This document shows positions 24,501 through 37,619 of a stretch of 64,000 nt of DNA, one piece after another (position 1 is the first letter of the stretch; every line of letters starts with the position of its first letter). Origin of the DNA: Lichtheimia corymbifera B2541 (taxonomy: Eukaryota > Mucoromycota > Mucoromycetes > Mucorales > Lichtheimiaceae); NCBI GenBank assembly GCA_000697475.1, contig JNEU01001101.1, positions 62,001-126,000 of the forward strand, given 5' to 3'. The notes under the pieces were generated by a model. The model was given only the letters and a program-made list of their open reading frames with translations, had not been told where the DNA came from and did not search any database. Position numbers and translations under genes: made by a program.

Positions 24501-27500
24501 CTGTATCCAATCGTGTGCTCATCAGATGAACGGCAAAAACGAAGGCTGATGCTCACGCTATGTCCCATCTTCAACTTGATACAAACCTACGAGAGAGTGA
24601 ACAACAATAATGACTTGAGCGAGATCGATGCGTTACTCGGATGCGGCATTATCTTATTCAAATTGGATGAAGACGAGGTTCAGGTATGCAGTGCATATGG
24701 ATTAGAGAATGATGGACTGATTCTTGTTCAAAGGAATTGATCCAAGATTTGCCGCCTGATGAGATGCAAAATGCGTGCGATATGCTCTTTTACACAATCA
24801 ATTGGTGAGTTGTATCCATTCATATTTTTAGTCAGTCATCCTGATGGACGTTATCTTAGGCTACGAGAGCTGTTGAACGCCTTTTGCCGGAGCGAGGATG
24901 GAGATGACCACAGCAAGCTGGTTCAACGCATCAAGAATGTCTTGTCATTCGAAGCCTTGTTGGAAGAATTCATCAAAGCGATGGGCACTTACACGCCTTT
25001 GGAGTTCCATTCAATATCCAATATGGAAGGAAAAGACAGCATACGATCACTTCACAGCATTAGCTCGGTAAGCAAAAGCAAAGATAAGCGTTGGGGTATG
25101 GTGATTTAATACCTTGTGAAGTCTAGCACACCTCGTTCTCCAGTACCAGATGCATCCGATGTTGATTCAAAACCAGCTTTGAAAAAGACAAGCACGCATA
25201 CCCCATCTTTTGATTCTGTCAACTCTTTGAGGCCTTTCATGCGAGCTCTTAATGTGAGTCGGCATTCTTCCTTTTGAGAGCGTGCTATTGACTGACATCA
25301 ATGCTTAGGTGGACGTGATTGCTATCCTCGGGCAAAATGACAATGATCAAGAGAATCTCGAGGTAAGGTGATTCAAGGATAAAGGGAGAAATGGCAATAC
25401 TAACAAACATGGTGCGTAATGTAGTACGACGAGGTCAATTACATTCTCAATGAGCTGTACAACAAGCTTGAAAAGAAAGTTGTTCCAGCGCCTACCAATC
25501 CATTCGGTAGAAAAAAGGCCGCCGATGATAAGCAACGTTATCAGAATCAAGCGTCGTATTTGCTCAGACTCAATCCACATGATTTGGTGAAACAAGTCGT
25601 GGTTCATCTCCCAACCATCCTGCACCGGCTCGAGAACTTGTACGAAGATATACAACTACAGGTATGCCATTAATGGTGCTGATTACACGACAAGGAATAG
25701 CTGATCGCTTCATTGTGTGCTTAGGATACTCAATCTGGGAGATTCAACTCTGTAAGTCACATGGCCATTGTTTTTTTGTGATGCCTATATTCTAATATCA
25801 TTATATAGGGTTCTGAGCCTATTGTCCAATGTGCAGCGAATATATTCAATATCATTTACAAGCTATTTTCTTGGCCTGACATTGGTAATCCTGAAAATCA
25901 AAACATCTTGGAGGTGAGTGGATGGAAGGACTCGGATGATATCACCAGCTAATGCTATTTGGTTTCAATTTCAGGCCGTCTTTGGCGCACTCGCCGATCG
26001 ACTTGCTGTTGAAAATACACAATCACAATCCTTTACGACAAAGGCACAAGAAGCTTTCAAATACCTTGCACGATTTTCTGATAATATGCCAGAGGCAACA
26101 ACTGCAGTGACACTCTTCAAAACACTCATGCGCATCAAGGAGCTTTCTGGAGCTGGTGATTCGTTAAGATCAAATGCACACAGCGTTGTCACAGGCATTT
26201 TGAAGGAAGATTGGTTTGATTGGCGTAATATCAAGGTGAATAGTGAGAGCTGGGGGTTGTTGTTGCTAGGTTACTAAGATACCCAAAATAGAAAGAGATC
26301 CCGTATCTACTGGAACAGGCCATTGAATTGGATCAGGACCCATTGTCTACGTTGCACGATTATGTGAATAATGTATTGGAATCCTTTGAGGAGAACGGAA
26401 GCCTTGAAGAGCATCCATTGCTTCGAACAGACACGGTGCTTTCTTATTATCAGGTATTGTGATGACGAGCTACGGTGTGTGAATATGCGCTGATACCGAT
26501 ATCATTTCATTTACAGGCCATGATCAACCAAACTGTCAAAGCACTACACCTTCTTCAAGAAACAGATCAGGATGCATCGGTTATTCTTGTCCAAAATTCG
26601 CAGATTGTCAAGATCTTTGGGCACATTACAAGCTATACCAAGACAAAGGATCAGCGAGCTCTTTTCGGAATGATACTCAAGACGGGTCGCTCGTTTGTCG
26701 ATCAGTTTGCCAAGCACTCGATTCCTTTCTTTACCAATGTATTCCGATCCCACAAGAATGAGATTGTCGATATCCTAAGAGATTTCCAAAGGAGCACACG
26801 TGCGCTGCAGGTACGTTAGAGGATGAGAGAATGGGAAAGATGATTTATGCTGATGATGGCTTTCTGTGCTACTAGATTATTTGTTCACATGTCAAGGTGA
26901 TCAAGGATGTACAACTATCGACGTATGTGCCGCCGTTGAAGAGATCACTGGAGATCGTTATCTTCCAAGTCAAGATGCTATTGACAGAGAATAATGCGCC
27001 GTCCGATGCCTTCTTCATGGGTGCATTGAAGCACAGAGATATTCGAGGCGAGGAAGTACAATCACAGGTATATTATATATGGTTATAGATGGAATGTGCA
27101 TGGCAATTAATGATACTTTATGGAAAATTTTAGCTTCCTCGAGAAGAATCGGATGATGAAGGGGACGAATTGAATAGCGACCGCATGAACAGCGATGATA
27201 TGGACACTGACAATGAAGATGAGGGCAATGAAGAAGGTCATTCTGTGTCTTCGCATCGACCATCCCAAGCACAAAAAGAAATACCACCACCGACAAACAA
27301 TGAATCAAACAACAATGAAGTCACCATGGAGATCGATTTCGATAGCGAAACGGATGATGAGCAAAGCAATATCGAACCAATGCCTCCTGTGATTGCAATA
27401 CGTGACGACGATGACGATAACGACGACGACGATGATGTGAAGGTGGTTGAGCAAGATGAAGGATCCAAAGAGGAATCTGCCGAAGGGAATCCACCTCGCA

Positions 27501-27574
27501 AGAAACAGCGGCTTGGTTTAGGGCGCCCTGCTTTTCCCCAGGGTAAAGTTTTTTCATTGACTCGAGACGAATAA
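21526..27574 (+). CDS. FANCD2: Fanconi anaemia protein FANCD2 homologue
   Basis: More than twenty exons, first 21526-21610, last about 27134-27574, follow one open path of roughly 1,400 residues, close to the usual ~1,450. Recognisable blocks in order: HALYIxAFK-like ARLILHQLRWSEYIVD (~22145), the EVDAALDVLL-like block MDAALDVLLHLAE (23583), VFIKGILDYLDNLS (23651-23695), IQIVIRKQLSNPREKYKKIG (~23845-23910), the NWLRELLNAF block (~24810-24880), and a long acidic tail (27134-27480) followed by a PPRKKQR nuclear signal. In other eukaryotes FANCD2 forms a clamp with FANCI that is monoubiquitinated at DNA crosslinks; the lysine in VFIKGILDYLDN (codon 23660-23662) appears to be that site. Two introns are weak: one about 23489 with a GTTCAA donor, one of ~50 nt ending at 25145. 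Confidence 0.87.
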
Positions 27575-28258
27575 AATCGACATTCATTCATTGACACATT
27601 GTCCAAAGTGTGATGAGCGGCACCAGCCAAGCTCGTGGTTGATAGCTAACTCAGAATAATATCAAATTTAGTTAATGCAACTGTGGCGAAAATCACCCTA
27701 ATAAAGAGAATTTAAAAACGCACATCCCTTTTTGACGTTTCACGAGTTTTCGATTCGGCCCATATTCAAATGCACATGTCGTTTTTCGTCCCACCTCTCC
27801 AGTCTTGGCAGATGTTTCACGACGACAAGTAGCATCACATTAACGTCATTAGTCTTGAGATAACAAGAGAGCGTATGCATACACACATGCATAATAAATA
27901 TGTAAGCCTGCAACTAGTGGTATATATGAAAAGCGTTTAATAGGCGATATGAAATTTCGAAAGTGAAGGAGCGGGTAAAAGTAAGGTCTCCCTGCAGAAT
28001 GTCTGTGAATAAACGCTGACAGATGATGGGTGTGCTGGGGGAGGGGCGGTGATGATGATGATTAGTAGTTTTTGCCAAGATGAAATAGAAATATCAAGTC
28101 CCAAACAGTTCAGCGTAAAAACGAAAACCCCCTAAACTTTTTATGGATGTGTCTAGGCGTGGCAGGTGAGTATGTAAGTCCCATCATATCATTGCGTCGA
28201 TCCCTCTGTAATCCGAACTATTGGGCTAGGTCGTCGGGAGTTGAATGAGAAAAAGCAC
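27575..28258. other. Intergenic region
   Basis: About 680 bp between FANCD2 and the fucosyltransferase-like gene. Nothing besides the promoter at its right end is recognised. Confidence 0.4.
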
Positions 28259-28265
28259 GTATAAA
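28259..28265 (+). promoter_or_regulatory. TATA box that decides the start of the next gene
   Basis: TATAAAG at 28259 is only 6 bp before the first in-frame ATG (28271) but 42 bp before the second (28307). Transcription normally begins about 30 bp or more after the TATA box, so the first ATG would lie outside the mRNA. I therefore place the start at 28307. Confidence 0.5.
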
Positions 28266-28306
28266 GGCAAATGAAGATCGCATTCTTTAGTTTTCTTTCA
28301 CCCCGA

Positions 28307-29755
28307 ATGTCTCGAGCAATAATACCATCACCCTACCGCCCTTCAGCAGCAGGCACTGCAGGGCTGCTCTTGATAGCCGTTATGGTCATCATTCACATGT
28401 GCGTATTACGGCCGTTGATGACACCTAGCAACAATAGCGCAGACGATATTTGGAGAAGCTGGATGCAGCATCATAATACTACTGGCAATCTTCCAAGTCG
28501 AGACCACCCATCCCACCTGAAACATGATCAACAATATGTCTCGTTTCTTCCACACTCCGGTCTTCAGAACCAGCGTATTGCTCTAATCAATGCTGCTGTC
28601 ATTGCCAAGGCCTTGAACCGTACCCTGTTATTACCAGAGCTTAATTTGGGCAAGGCTACTTATTGGCGACCATCACACGATCTTGAATACCTTGTCGCCA
28701 ACTGCCCTTCCAACAATAGCATCTCGACCAAATGTTCAGAATATCGACGATACGTCCCTATGCCAGTTGACAGCATCTTTGATCTTGCACCTTTTGAGCA
28801 TCTCGGTATTCAAAGTATTCAACGTGATGATATGCATACTGAGAATCTGGACAAGCAATTTGGTATCAAGACCATTTATCGCATTCACGATCCCAGCCGA
28901 TATTCGTATCAAATCCTCGATCGCGACGATGTATCAGCAACACGACAATTTGACTCTCGTCTTTTATTGGAAGATATTATGGATCGTCCTGAACAACTTA
29001 TTCTTTTTGGTTCTCTTTTCGGAAGCAATCGTCTAGGCCTCAGCGATCCTGAGCTCAATTCTGCACGACACTATCTACGCCATGAAATGGGCTTATCTCA
29101 TCCTGATGTCCTGAAGCAAACCAACGTTATCCTTTCACAGCTGGGCGCTATACCAGAAAGAAGCGATGCTAATGAACAACAAGTCAGCATCACCGATGGT
29201 TCATTTACTAGTGTACATATGCGGCAAGGTGATGGCGTTTTTCGTAAACAGGCAAGCAACACACGTACAGCCATCCGACGAGCACTTGAACATCCACATG
29301 ATGATGATGATAAAGACCAACAGCAAGAAACGGATCAATTTATGGAAGAAACAGTGGAACGCTTGCAACGGTTACCAAGTCGAAAAGATGTTTTGGAAGC
29401 GTGTGTGGAGCTACAATCCATGGAACATCTTCACGCTAGGCTTAGGTTGATCTACATGGCGACGGATTCTCGGCGTCCACAGGCGCAATTGGCCGATCTC
29501 TATGCAGAGTTTGTGTGCTTATTCACGCTACACGATTTTCCAGAGGTTACACAGGCGATCGCAGACCCACTTTTGTTACCACTAGTGGATGCAGAGGTAG
29601 CATCACACGCAGATTATTTTATCCCAACACCAAAAAGCACCTTTTCTGGTTATATCAGTCAACGGAATCACAAGCTGCATTCAACTGAAACCATATTATC
29701 ATCATTACCACCTTCATCCAGCACCACCACCACAACAACCTCCACCTCCTTGTAG
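28307..29755 (+). CDS. O-fucosyltransferase-like type II membrane protein
   Basis: A single exon of 482 residues (494 if started at 28271). A short cytosolic segment is followed by a signal anchor (~17-35, AGLLLIAVMVIIHMCVL), the arrangement of a Golgi/ER type II glycosyltransferase. O-FucT superfamily motifs follow: GLQNQRIALINAAVIAKALNRTLLLPEL near 84-111 (substrate-loop region), VHMRQGDGVF near 303, and the C-terminal ATDSRRPQ (~385) and PKSTFSGYISQRN (~442-454) segments that bind the GDP-sugar in this superfamily. The sequence is long and intronless, unlike most neighbours. A poly-Thr/Ser tail closes the protein. The acceptor is unknown; fungal members are poorly characterised, so GDP-fucose use itself is inferred. 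Confidence 0.8.
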   Translation: MSRAIIPSPYRPSAAGTAGLLLIAVMVIIHMCVLRPLMTPSNNSADDIWRSWMQHHNTTGNLPSRDHPSHLKHDQQYVSFLPHSGLQNQRIALINAAVIAKALNRTLLLPELNLGKATYWRPSHDLEYLVANCPSNNSISTKCSEYRRYVPMPVDSIFDLAPFEHLGIQSIQRDDMHTENLDKQFGIKTIYRIHDPSRYSYQILDRDDVSATRQFDSRLLLEDIMDRPEQLILFGSLFGSNRLGLSDPELNSARHYLRHEMGLSHPDVLKQTNVILSQLGAIPERSDANEQQVSITDGSFTSVHMRQGDGVFRKQASNTRTAIRRALEHPHDDDDKDQQQETDQFMEETVERLQRLPSRKDVLEACVELQSMEHLHARLRLIYMATDSRRPQAQLADLYAEFVCLFTLHDFPEVTQAIADPLLLPLVDAEVASHADYFIPTPKSTFSGYISQRNHKLHSTETILSSLPPSSSTTTTTTSTSL

Positions 29756-30677
29756 ATATATTTACATTCCTTCGTTACACCTTCCCCTTTTTTTGCTTCC
29801 CTTTTATTGCATTTGTACATTAATATATACACTCCTCTGTTCTGTATTCTACACGTAGCGTCATTTTTTACTTGGCTCCCTTATTAGCACTATTGGTGGA
29901 AAGCATTCTAGACGAAATTTAGAATAGTGTATTTTAGAAACCAAAGAAAACCTTCTCCCTTCTAGATATGCATTGTGCACCGTAGACTAGTTGCACCATG
30001 GTGGATGGTAAGGAAGGGGCCACAATAATGATGGATTTATTAGCGCTGTGGCGTGTATCGATAATTATGTGTGTGCGTCTCATTGGTACCTTGAGCTACT
30101 AACCCACATCTTGGCGTAATACATAATGTTGGTGCTTATCAAACACTGTGATGGGGTGTGTGTGTGTGTGTCCCCAGCATGATAAACGACGACAGCATCA
30201 GATGCATCAGTGTTGTTGCTCACGTGTTGATATCATCAACATGATGACGGGCAGCTCGCAAAAACGGTTAACACATTTTTCCTTTCTTTCTCTTTTTTAT
30301 TGTATGCATCATGGATTCATTCTCTTTGTTTATATGATAAAGATGAAGGACAATGAAGAGTAGAGGGTGGTTGGGTGAATAAAGAGACTTTTGACTATAA
30401 AGGCCAGTGCGAAAAAGGAGACAAAGAGCACAGCCATTTGCAAGGGGTGATCTATTCTTCTTCTTGCTATTTGAATGATAAAGGATGATGATGATCACGG
30501 GACTGTTCTCCTACCCAAGTTCAGGAACAACCAGCAGCAGTATTGTTGTATGTATTCTTATACTCCACACTCACGGTAGCTGTCTCCGACCACACCTTGA
30601 ACGTCGTCTTCCTCCTTTTCGTTGGCCAACACGACGACCTCCCCTTTTATTCTTTCTTTTTGACGTTTACTAGACAT
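29756..30677. other. Intergenic region
   Basis: About 920 bp between the fucosyltransferase-like gene and the dynamin gene. It contains a short (TG)n run at about 30152-30169 and a pyrimidine-rich leader from about 30640. No gene is seen. Confidence 0.45.
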
Positions 30678-33419
30678 ATGGACAACGTAATTGACCTCGT
30701 CAACAAGATTCAAGATGTATTCTCTGCTATTGGTGTAGCTAGTGACACGTTGGATCTACCACAAATCGTGACAGTTGGAGCACAAAGCGCCGGCAAATCG
30801 TCAGTCTTGGAAACTATTGTACAGCGCGACTTTCTTCCTCGTGGCAGCGGCATCGTCACTCGTCGTCCTCTGGTATTGCAATTGGTCACGTTGCCAGCAT
30901 CGAGCGAATCACAAGATTATGCCGAGTTCCTTCATGTGAGCAACAAGCAGTTTTACGACTTTGCTCAAGTGCGACAAGAGATTGAGGATGATACGGCTCG
31001 TGTAGCAGGATCCAATAAGGGTATTGCGCGTCAGCCCATTCATTTGAAGATATACTCCAAAAAGGTGCTCAACTTGACATTGGTGGACTTGCCTGGTTTG
31101 ACCAAAGTATGTATATGTGTGTGTACCTGCGTCATGTGTATATTCTAACTCATATATGCATACAAATAGATCCCTATTGGTGATCAGCCTACAGACATTG
31201 AAAAGCAGATCCGTAGCTTGGTGCTCGACTATATCTCAAAGCCCAACAGGTACATTGGAATCGTGCATTGGATATCAGCATTGGTTATTGACATACACAC
31301 AAATACAGCATCATCCTTGCAGTAAGCCCAGCCAACACCGACATTGCCAACTCGGACAGTCTCAAATTAGCACGCAAAGTGGATCCTGCAGGTAAGGTAT
31401 CATGTATTATCGGATTATGGATCACCTGCTGACATTGGGGAATGGATGAATGGTATTAGGCAAGCGAACCATTGGTGTGGTAACCAAGCTGGATTTGATG
31501 GATGCCGGTACCAACGCTCTTGATGTATTGACGGGTCGTGCTTTTCCACTCAAGTTGGGTTTCGTCGGCATGGTGAATCGAAGCCAACAAGATATCTTGA
31601 CCAACAAGCCCATGGAAGAGGCCATCAAAGCTGAAAAGGAGTTCTTTCAAAGACACAATGCTTACAAAAGCATCGCTTCTCGCTGTGGATCTGAATACCT
31701 TTCCAAGCAATTGAATACGGTAAATCATTTGGAAACTGGATAAGCATCGCTTAAGATATTTACATTAGTGGTTGATATAGATCCTTGTGAATCATATCCG
31801 AGAAAAGCTGCCTGATTTACGATCCAAATTGAGCTCGCTTATTGGACAAACACAACATGAACTTGCACAATATGGTGATCCTGCGTTTATTGGTAGTGCA
31901 CACAAGGTGAGATCATGTTGCTATAGTAGTAATGGATCAGTACTAAAAACGTCATCATTATCAACGACAGGGATCGCTGGTTTTGAAAATGATCACCATG
32001 TATGCCACTCAATACATGGCATCCATTGATGGCACTTCCCCTGAGATTTCCACCAAGGAATTGTAAGTATTGGTAGGATGGATGGCTCAAAGCAATATGC
32101 TGATCATGCAATGATAGATCTGGTGGTGCACGTATTTATTATATATTCAACAACATTTTCGGCCAAGCACTTGATGCTATCGTGCCATGCTCTAATATCA
32201 CCAACGAAGATATCCGAACGGCCATTCGTAACTCTACCGGACCACGTTGTTCATTGTTTGTACCTGAGCTCGCTTTTGATCTCCTTGTTCGTCCTCAAAT
32301 TCGACTTTTGGAAGCTCCCAGTCTACGATGTGTTGAAATGGCATTCCAAGAGTTATCCAAGATATGTCATACATGCGGTACCAAGGCAAGTGTTTCTTTC
32401 TTTGGAGGAGAAAAAGGGATCAACGTGCATATAATTTGACACTTTTAAATGCAGGAACTATCCCGCTTCCCCAAACTCCAATCCAAACTGGTTGAAGTTG
32501 TATCGGACCTGCTTCACGAACGACTTGGCCCCTCAACTTCTTATGTCAAGAGTTTGATTGAAATCGAATGCGCTTATATCAATACCAATCATCCTGATTT
32601 CCCTGGTGCTACCGGTGCTATGCGAGAACTTGAGATTCGTAGTGGAAGAAAGGTTCGCAAAACTGAGCGAAAGAAGCCACATGCCAATGGTGTTATGCCG
32701 CAACAACAGCAACAGCAGAACCATCATCATTCTTCACAAACCCAACCACAACCCATGCAGCATTTGGAGCGTCCACTTTCAACAGCATCATCTACAATGT
32801 CAGCATCATCGCCTTCCAAAGATTCTTTTCTCAATTACTTTTTCGGTGGTGGATCCAAGACTGATATGGGTGGTATGGGTGCACCTGGTGCTGTTCCTCC
32901 GCCTCCATCATCTGCTTCGACCATGGGCGACAAATTGAACAATGAAATTGATCAGGAGCTGGAACCACAATTTTCACAAGGTGTAAGTATGAAGCTGTTG
33001 CTGATGATCTTTTGCAAACATTGGTTGACATGGATATATAGTTGGCATTGGATGAAGAGCTGGTGGGTCAACCCACTGATCGCGAAGATATGGAAGTCGA
33101 ATTAATTCGTAAGTTGATCTCTGCATTTGGAGGTATCCATGATACTGAGGACGTTTTTTTGGTAGGCACATTGATCATCTCTTATTTCAACATTGTACGC
33201 AAATCCATCCAAGATTTGGTGCCAAAGGCGATCATGCATCTGTTGGTGAACTTTACTCGGGAATCTGTGCAGAATAGACTTGTGTCAGAACTCTATCGGG
33301 AGGATCTATTCACCGATTTGCTGCAGGAGGATTCGGGTGTCACAGCTGAACGTGCACGGTGTAAGGCTATGCTTGACATGTATCGAAAAGCATTCTCCAT
33401 CATTAGCGAAACCATCTAG
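30678..33419 (+). CDS. VPS1: Dynamin-related GTPase Vps1
   Basis: Nine exons (30678-31106, 31170-31249, 31309-31391, 31460-31719, 31781-31906, 31971-32062, 32118-32385, 32455-32982, 33042-33419) give 747 residues. GTPase motifs: GAQSAGKSS (~35-43), TRRPL switch I, DLPGLTK (~137-143) and TKLDLMD (~204-210). The middle domain follows, then a low-complexity insert with a Gln run and a Ser/Pro/Gly-rich stretch (~525-610) where the animal protein has a PH domain, then the GTPase effector domain (~630-747, with [20 protein letters not shown]). Vps1 pinches membranes in vacuolar protein sorting, endocytosis and peroxisome fission. The intron at 32386-32454 has a GC donor (AAG|GCAAGT). The 3' end lies 171 bp from the convergent LIM-RhoGAP gene. 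Confidence 0.95.
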
Positions 33420-33590
33420 ACAATATACACACACTCACCACCCATTCACGAGACATTGCACGGACAATAAATTATTATTGCAAACAAGTGATACAAGGAA
33501 AGAAGGAAGGAATAATCATGTACAAAGCCGATACATAATGACGGCAACTATTAGATGGGATGCGGGAGCAAAGGATAAAAATAGGGGAGA

Positions 33591-36500
33591 TTATAAATTA
33601 GAAACAAGACTTTTAATAGCTTGCTTGGGTGATATGGAAGCGGATGTGACCCGATCCACCATACTTGAATCATGCACCATGGATGCAAGGTGGGAAGGTA
33701 CCTGTGAAATGCGTCAACAACAGATGACTTTTTGGTGAGCCCTTCAAGGGTCCAGAGTCCCTGATTTTCTCACAAAATACAATCATACCTTGCATAAATC
33801 TTGCTGGTAAAGAATAAGCATCTCGACAACTTTGATTTCGTTTCGAGCCATTTGTTGGCGTTCACTGGTGAGTGATTGGGACATGCAAGTGGGGTTATTG
33901 CTCGTAGCAGCGATGGAGGTAGGAGCATAAAAAACGGTGGGAGCAATGACTCGAGCAAGATTCTTGACATCCATGCGATTAGTATCATGCAAGGAGGCAA
34001 CCCAGTGAAGGAAAAGAAAGAGCAATTGCATCGTATCACGGTGTGCCTTTGGTAGCATGCAACATGTCAAATGCAACGCGGCTTTGCATTTTGTCTCGTT
34101 CTCCATACCTAAAAACAAGAGTAACCCTGTTTAGATATTCGCATGCACATTCACATAGGATGTAAAAGAAGAAAAAGTATCCAGATATAGGTGCAAAACA
34201 TGCAAGGGATCTTCAGGAGGAGGAGGAGGAAGGGAAATGGTGGTGGTGGAGCTTGAACACTTACGAGTACAAGTAATCCATAAATCATACAACTTGAACG
34301 TTAACAATGGCTCTGGTAAATCGTGCAAGTACCGTTTCAGCAATGCACATAATTGGATAGGTGATGAATAACGGCTGAAATCCACTGGATCACCACGATC
34401 CACTGCTTGGCGAGTGATATTAAGGTCACGGATGTTGCCGTTCTTCCGAAACACGCCTTCGACCGACATATCTGCACGATGCATCAGCGGTGATGTTTTC
34501 TTGGCGCAAGTATGTATTAAGATCTTACCCATGCCGAGTAACGTGAAAATGCAAGTTTGCACAAATTCGGGAACACATGTGTTCGGCGTCAAATAGCGTG
34601 CCATCATTGACGGGATACGTTCTCCTTCAAATTGTTCTTGTCGAGTAGTCCTTGTTCTTTCTACCAGTGTCATTAATGGCACACCAAAAATCTTGTTATT
34701 ACATGCTGGGCTGTTAAAGGATGCTTGCTGATGCTTGCTTGTAGCAACCGTAACTCGTCCTTTTAATTTCCTCCAAAGGGATTGTCGAGGTGTATCTGAT
34801 AGGATGAGCGATACCAGATCATTCAACCGATATTGCTCATTCAATAACTGATGAAGGTGTACCACGGCAAGATACCTAATCAAGACATCTTGTCCTTCGT
34901 TCAAGTCAACGAGGAAAGCAGTATTCATCTCCTCTTGGTCATGGCCGTATTGTTGTTGCTCATCGCATGTACTATCGGAGACAATCACTGCATCCGCAGT
35001 TGCAGCGCGTTTTCGTCGCTCAAAAATCAAGTTGCTATAAGGTGATCGATGTTGCTGTTGCTGCTGATCTTTGTATTCCGTGCTTAAAGCTCGCCTTATA
35101 TTGTTTCCAAAACGGCGATGGAAAGGTGTCTTGTCGAATAATGTAATAGACCGCTTCATGGTGGGGGAGGATGTCACTCGGTGTCGATCAATCAGGTGCA
35201 AAAAAGAGGACGTGCGTTTGCTTTTTTTTGCGTCTAGATTTATTTCGTCATGTTGACGCGCTCCAACTTGGTTGGCAACTTTAGCTGCTGCTGCTGCTCT
35301 TGCAATGCCGCCACCACCTCCACCTCCTACTGCTCCTGGCACCCTGCCTATTATTATAGTAGCGTTGTTAAAGGAAGATGATCCATAAATTTTCAAGTTT
35401 GAATGAGTCACTACCTGCAATCATGTAAAAGTATTGTGTCAGTGAAGATCGTACCAAGTCAAGATGCTGCTCAAGTCGACTCGTATGAATAAATAAATGT
35501 GCTTGGTTTGTTGGTGCAACCGGTATATTGTTGGCTTTGGGATGACCAGCATCCATTGCTTTATCATCTAGCTGATGTTGTTGTTTTTCCTCATGCTGCT
35601 GCTGCTTTGTATAACATTCGCTGCACACAAGGATGGTAGATATGGTTTTGTCGTCTTGGGTGGATTGTACAAGACATGCATTGGATAGCTTAGAGGTGAG
35701 TGATGTATCGCATATAGTGCACGTAAAGCATGAAAGATGCCATTTGAGGGGGCCTCGTCTTAAGCATTCATCTTCAATGATGGATTTGCAATATTGGCAT
35801 TGATCGACTGCTGTGATTGTTTGTTCAGAAGCAAGCGGAATAGGCTCATCCTTGAACCAGTAACGCCCTGCCATCCACACTCGTTTCTTCTCTAGCGGAA
35901 GCAAAGCCTTCAGAAACCGGAATACTGTGCCTGAATGATGACTTTCCTGTATAATAATGCATAATGGTATGAATGGTAGAGCTCTTTTTTTTCGGGTGAC
36001 ACGTGCCATACCAGCTGTAATGACTCTACTAAGCCAATTCGGATGAGCGCTTTGAGACTTTGGGCCATACCAGTGACAAGGGTAAGCACTTCTTGTGCTA
36101 CTATCACGTTGTTGTTGTTATTATTGCCACCTTGTTGTTGCTGTTTTGCTTCCTTCGTGTTGTATGATGCCGCTCCAGAGGCCAATAACTGGAGTAGTTG
36201 GATAATATACGATGAAATGGATTTCGATTCGCTTGCACAAGAAATGCTGCTGCTATTATGGATCTCAATATCGAGCGAGGTGGTATCAAGGGCATCCAAG
36301 GCGGCAAATAAAACTTGCACATGGGACACGAATTGGCTGACCATGCGCAAGGATTCCACCGTAGCACCTGCTGCAAAATTGAGTAGCATATCCGAAATAC
36401 ATGCAGCTGCCGATTCTTCAAAAGCTGAAAGATCAGTCCAAATACGATCTAACATTCTTTCAAGCGACATTTGTTGTTCTTTAAGCTCATTAGGCGCCAC

Positions 36501-37619
36501 TAATTGATAATCTGCAAGGGAAGGAGCGTTAATGACATCATATAAATATCGAGGGTGATGGCATTTACCACAACTGGCCACTGCGAATTCTGCTAATCGG
36601 ACATCCCATGACTATGTATGTATCATGCATAAGACATACAACAATGATCAGCAGCCATCTTTTAATATAAACGTACCTTTTGTATCATATAGCAAGTCAG
36701 ATGCCATCGTTTTCTCGGCTCATTTTGTTGCTCGACAAATTGCTTGAGAATGGCCATGTTGCATCCAGCACAATGAGTATCATCATTAAGAGAAAAATGG
36801 TATCGGCAATAGACTTGGCCATTGTATTCAAAGGATGATGCAGCGTCATGGGTGATACAATCTGGGCACTGTAAGCACTGAGGATGGTACATGAATCTTG
36901 GGTCAACTGGCTCGAGAATGGGCTCATGACACTGCCTGCATATCAATCCGAGATGTGTGTAATAATGCTGTTCACAAAGGATCATCACGTGCTGCTGATA
37001 GATGCCGTTGTCATTGCGCTTGATAGTTAATGCATAAACATTGGATCCCACTGGTACCAGACAATCCTAAGAATTAGAGTATGTTAGGTATACCTTGTCA
37101 TCACCCGATATTCACTACTCCTTATCTCCTCCTTTGGTAGCAGCTTGGTTAACCCATCTCCGCTGCTATGGAACTCCCATCACCATGACCCCACATCCTA
37201 GTTGCTTTCAAAGGAAATGATTCATATCACGCAGCTTACGGCGCCACTTTTTGAAATGGATATTGTTTGTTGCATATTTAATGTAAAAGGCGACGCCCGA
37301 GTGCATATGAATGATCATTTCCTTTTCTCCTTTTTATCCACACTCGCAATCTTCCTGGGATATTTTATTGGTGTATCCCTGCTCATATCCACGCACAATG
37401 GGTCCCTTGTCGGAAGCCAGTGTTGATACTGACACACTCCTCCTCTCATAGGGGATTGAAAGGAAAAAGAGCACTCACCTCGCAAACAAGGCATGTTGGA
37501 TGATACGTCTCACCGCGAATGCGGATTGGGTCAATTCCAATACATGGTTGATGACATGCTTGGCAACACGTCTGTTGCTGTTGTTGTTGGGTTGACTCTA
37601 CACCATCATCCATCATCAT
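33591..37619 (-). CDS. LRG1: LIM-domain Rho GTPase-activating protein (Lrg1-like)
   Basis: Eight exons read leftwards (37619-37479, 37066-36677, 36611-36012, 35946-35415, 35347-34529, 34471-34265, 34108-33789, 33701-33591) give 1,039 residues. Three LIM zinc-finger regions are visible: CCQACHQPC...CLVCE into exon 2 (~14-60), CRQCHEPI...CLQCPDC with a further CAGC half (~85-170), and CQYCKSII...CFTCTICDTSL (~425-480). Poly-Gln and Asn tracts separate them. The RhoGAP domain spans ~785-1000, with the arginine finger in EGVFRKNG (~831-838) and the LPEPLLTFKLYDLW and LARVIAPTVFYAP segments. This LIM-LIM-LIM-RhoGAP order is that of Lrg1, which restrains Rho1 in cell-wall and polarity control. The exact N-terminus is uncertain; an upstream exon may exist. 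Confidence 0.88.

Noticed and set aside
36043..36507. Plus-strand open frame of 154 codons
   Set aside because: It is antisense to the coding exon of the LIM-RhoGAP gene, whose frame is supported by conserved domains.
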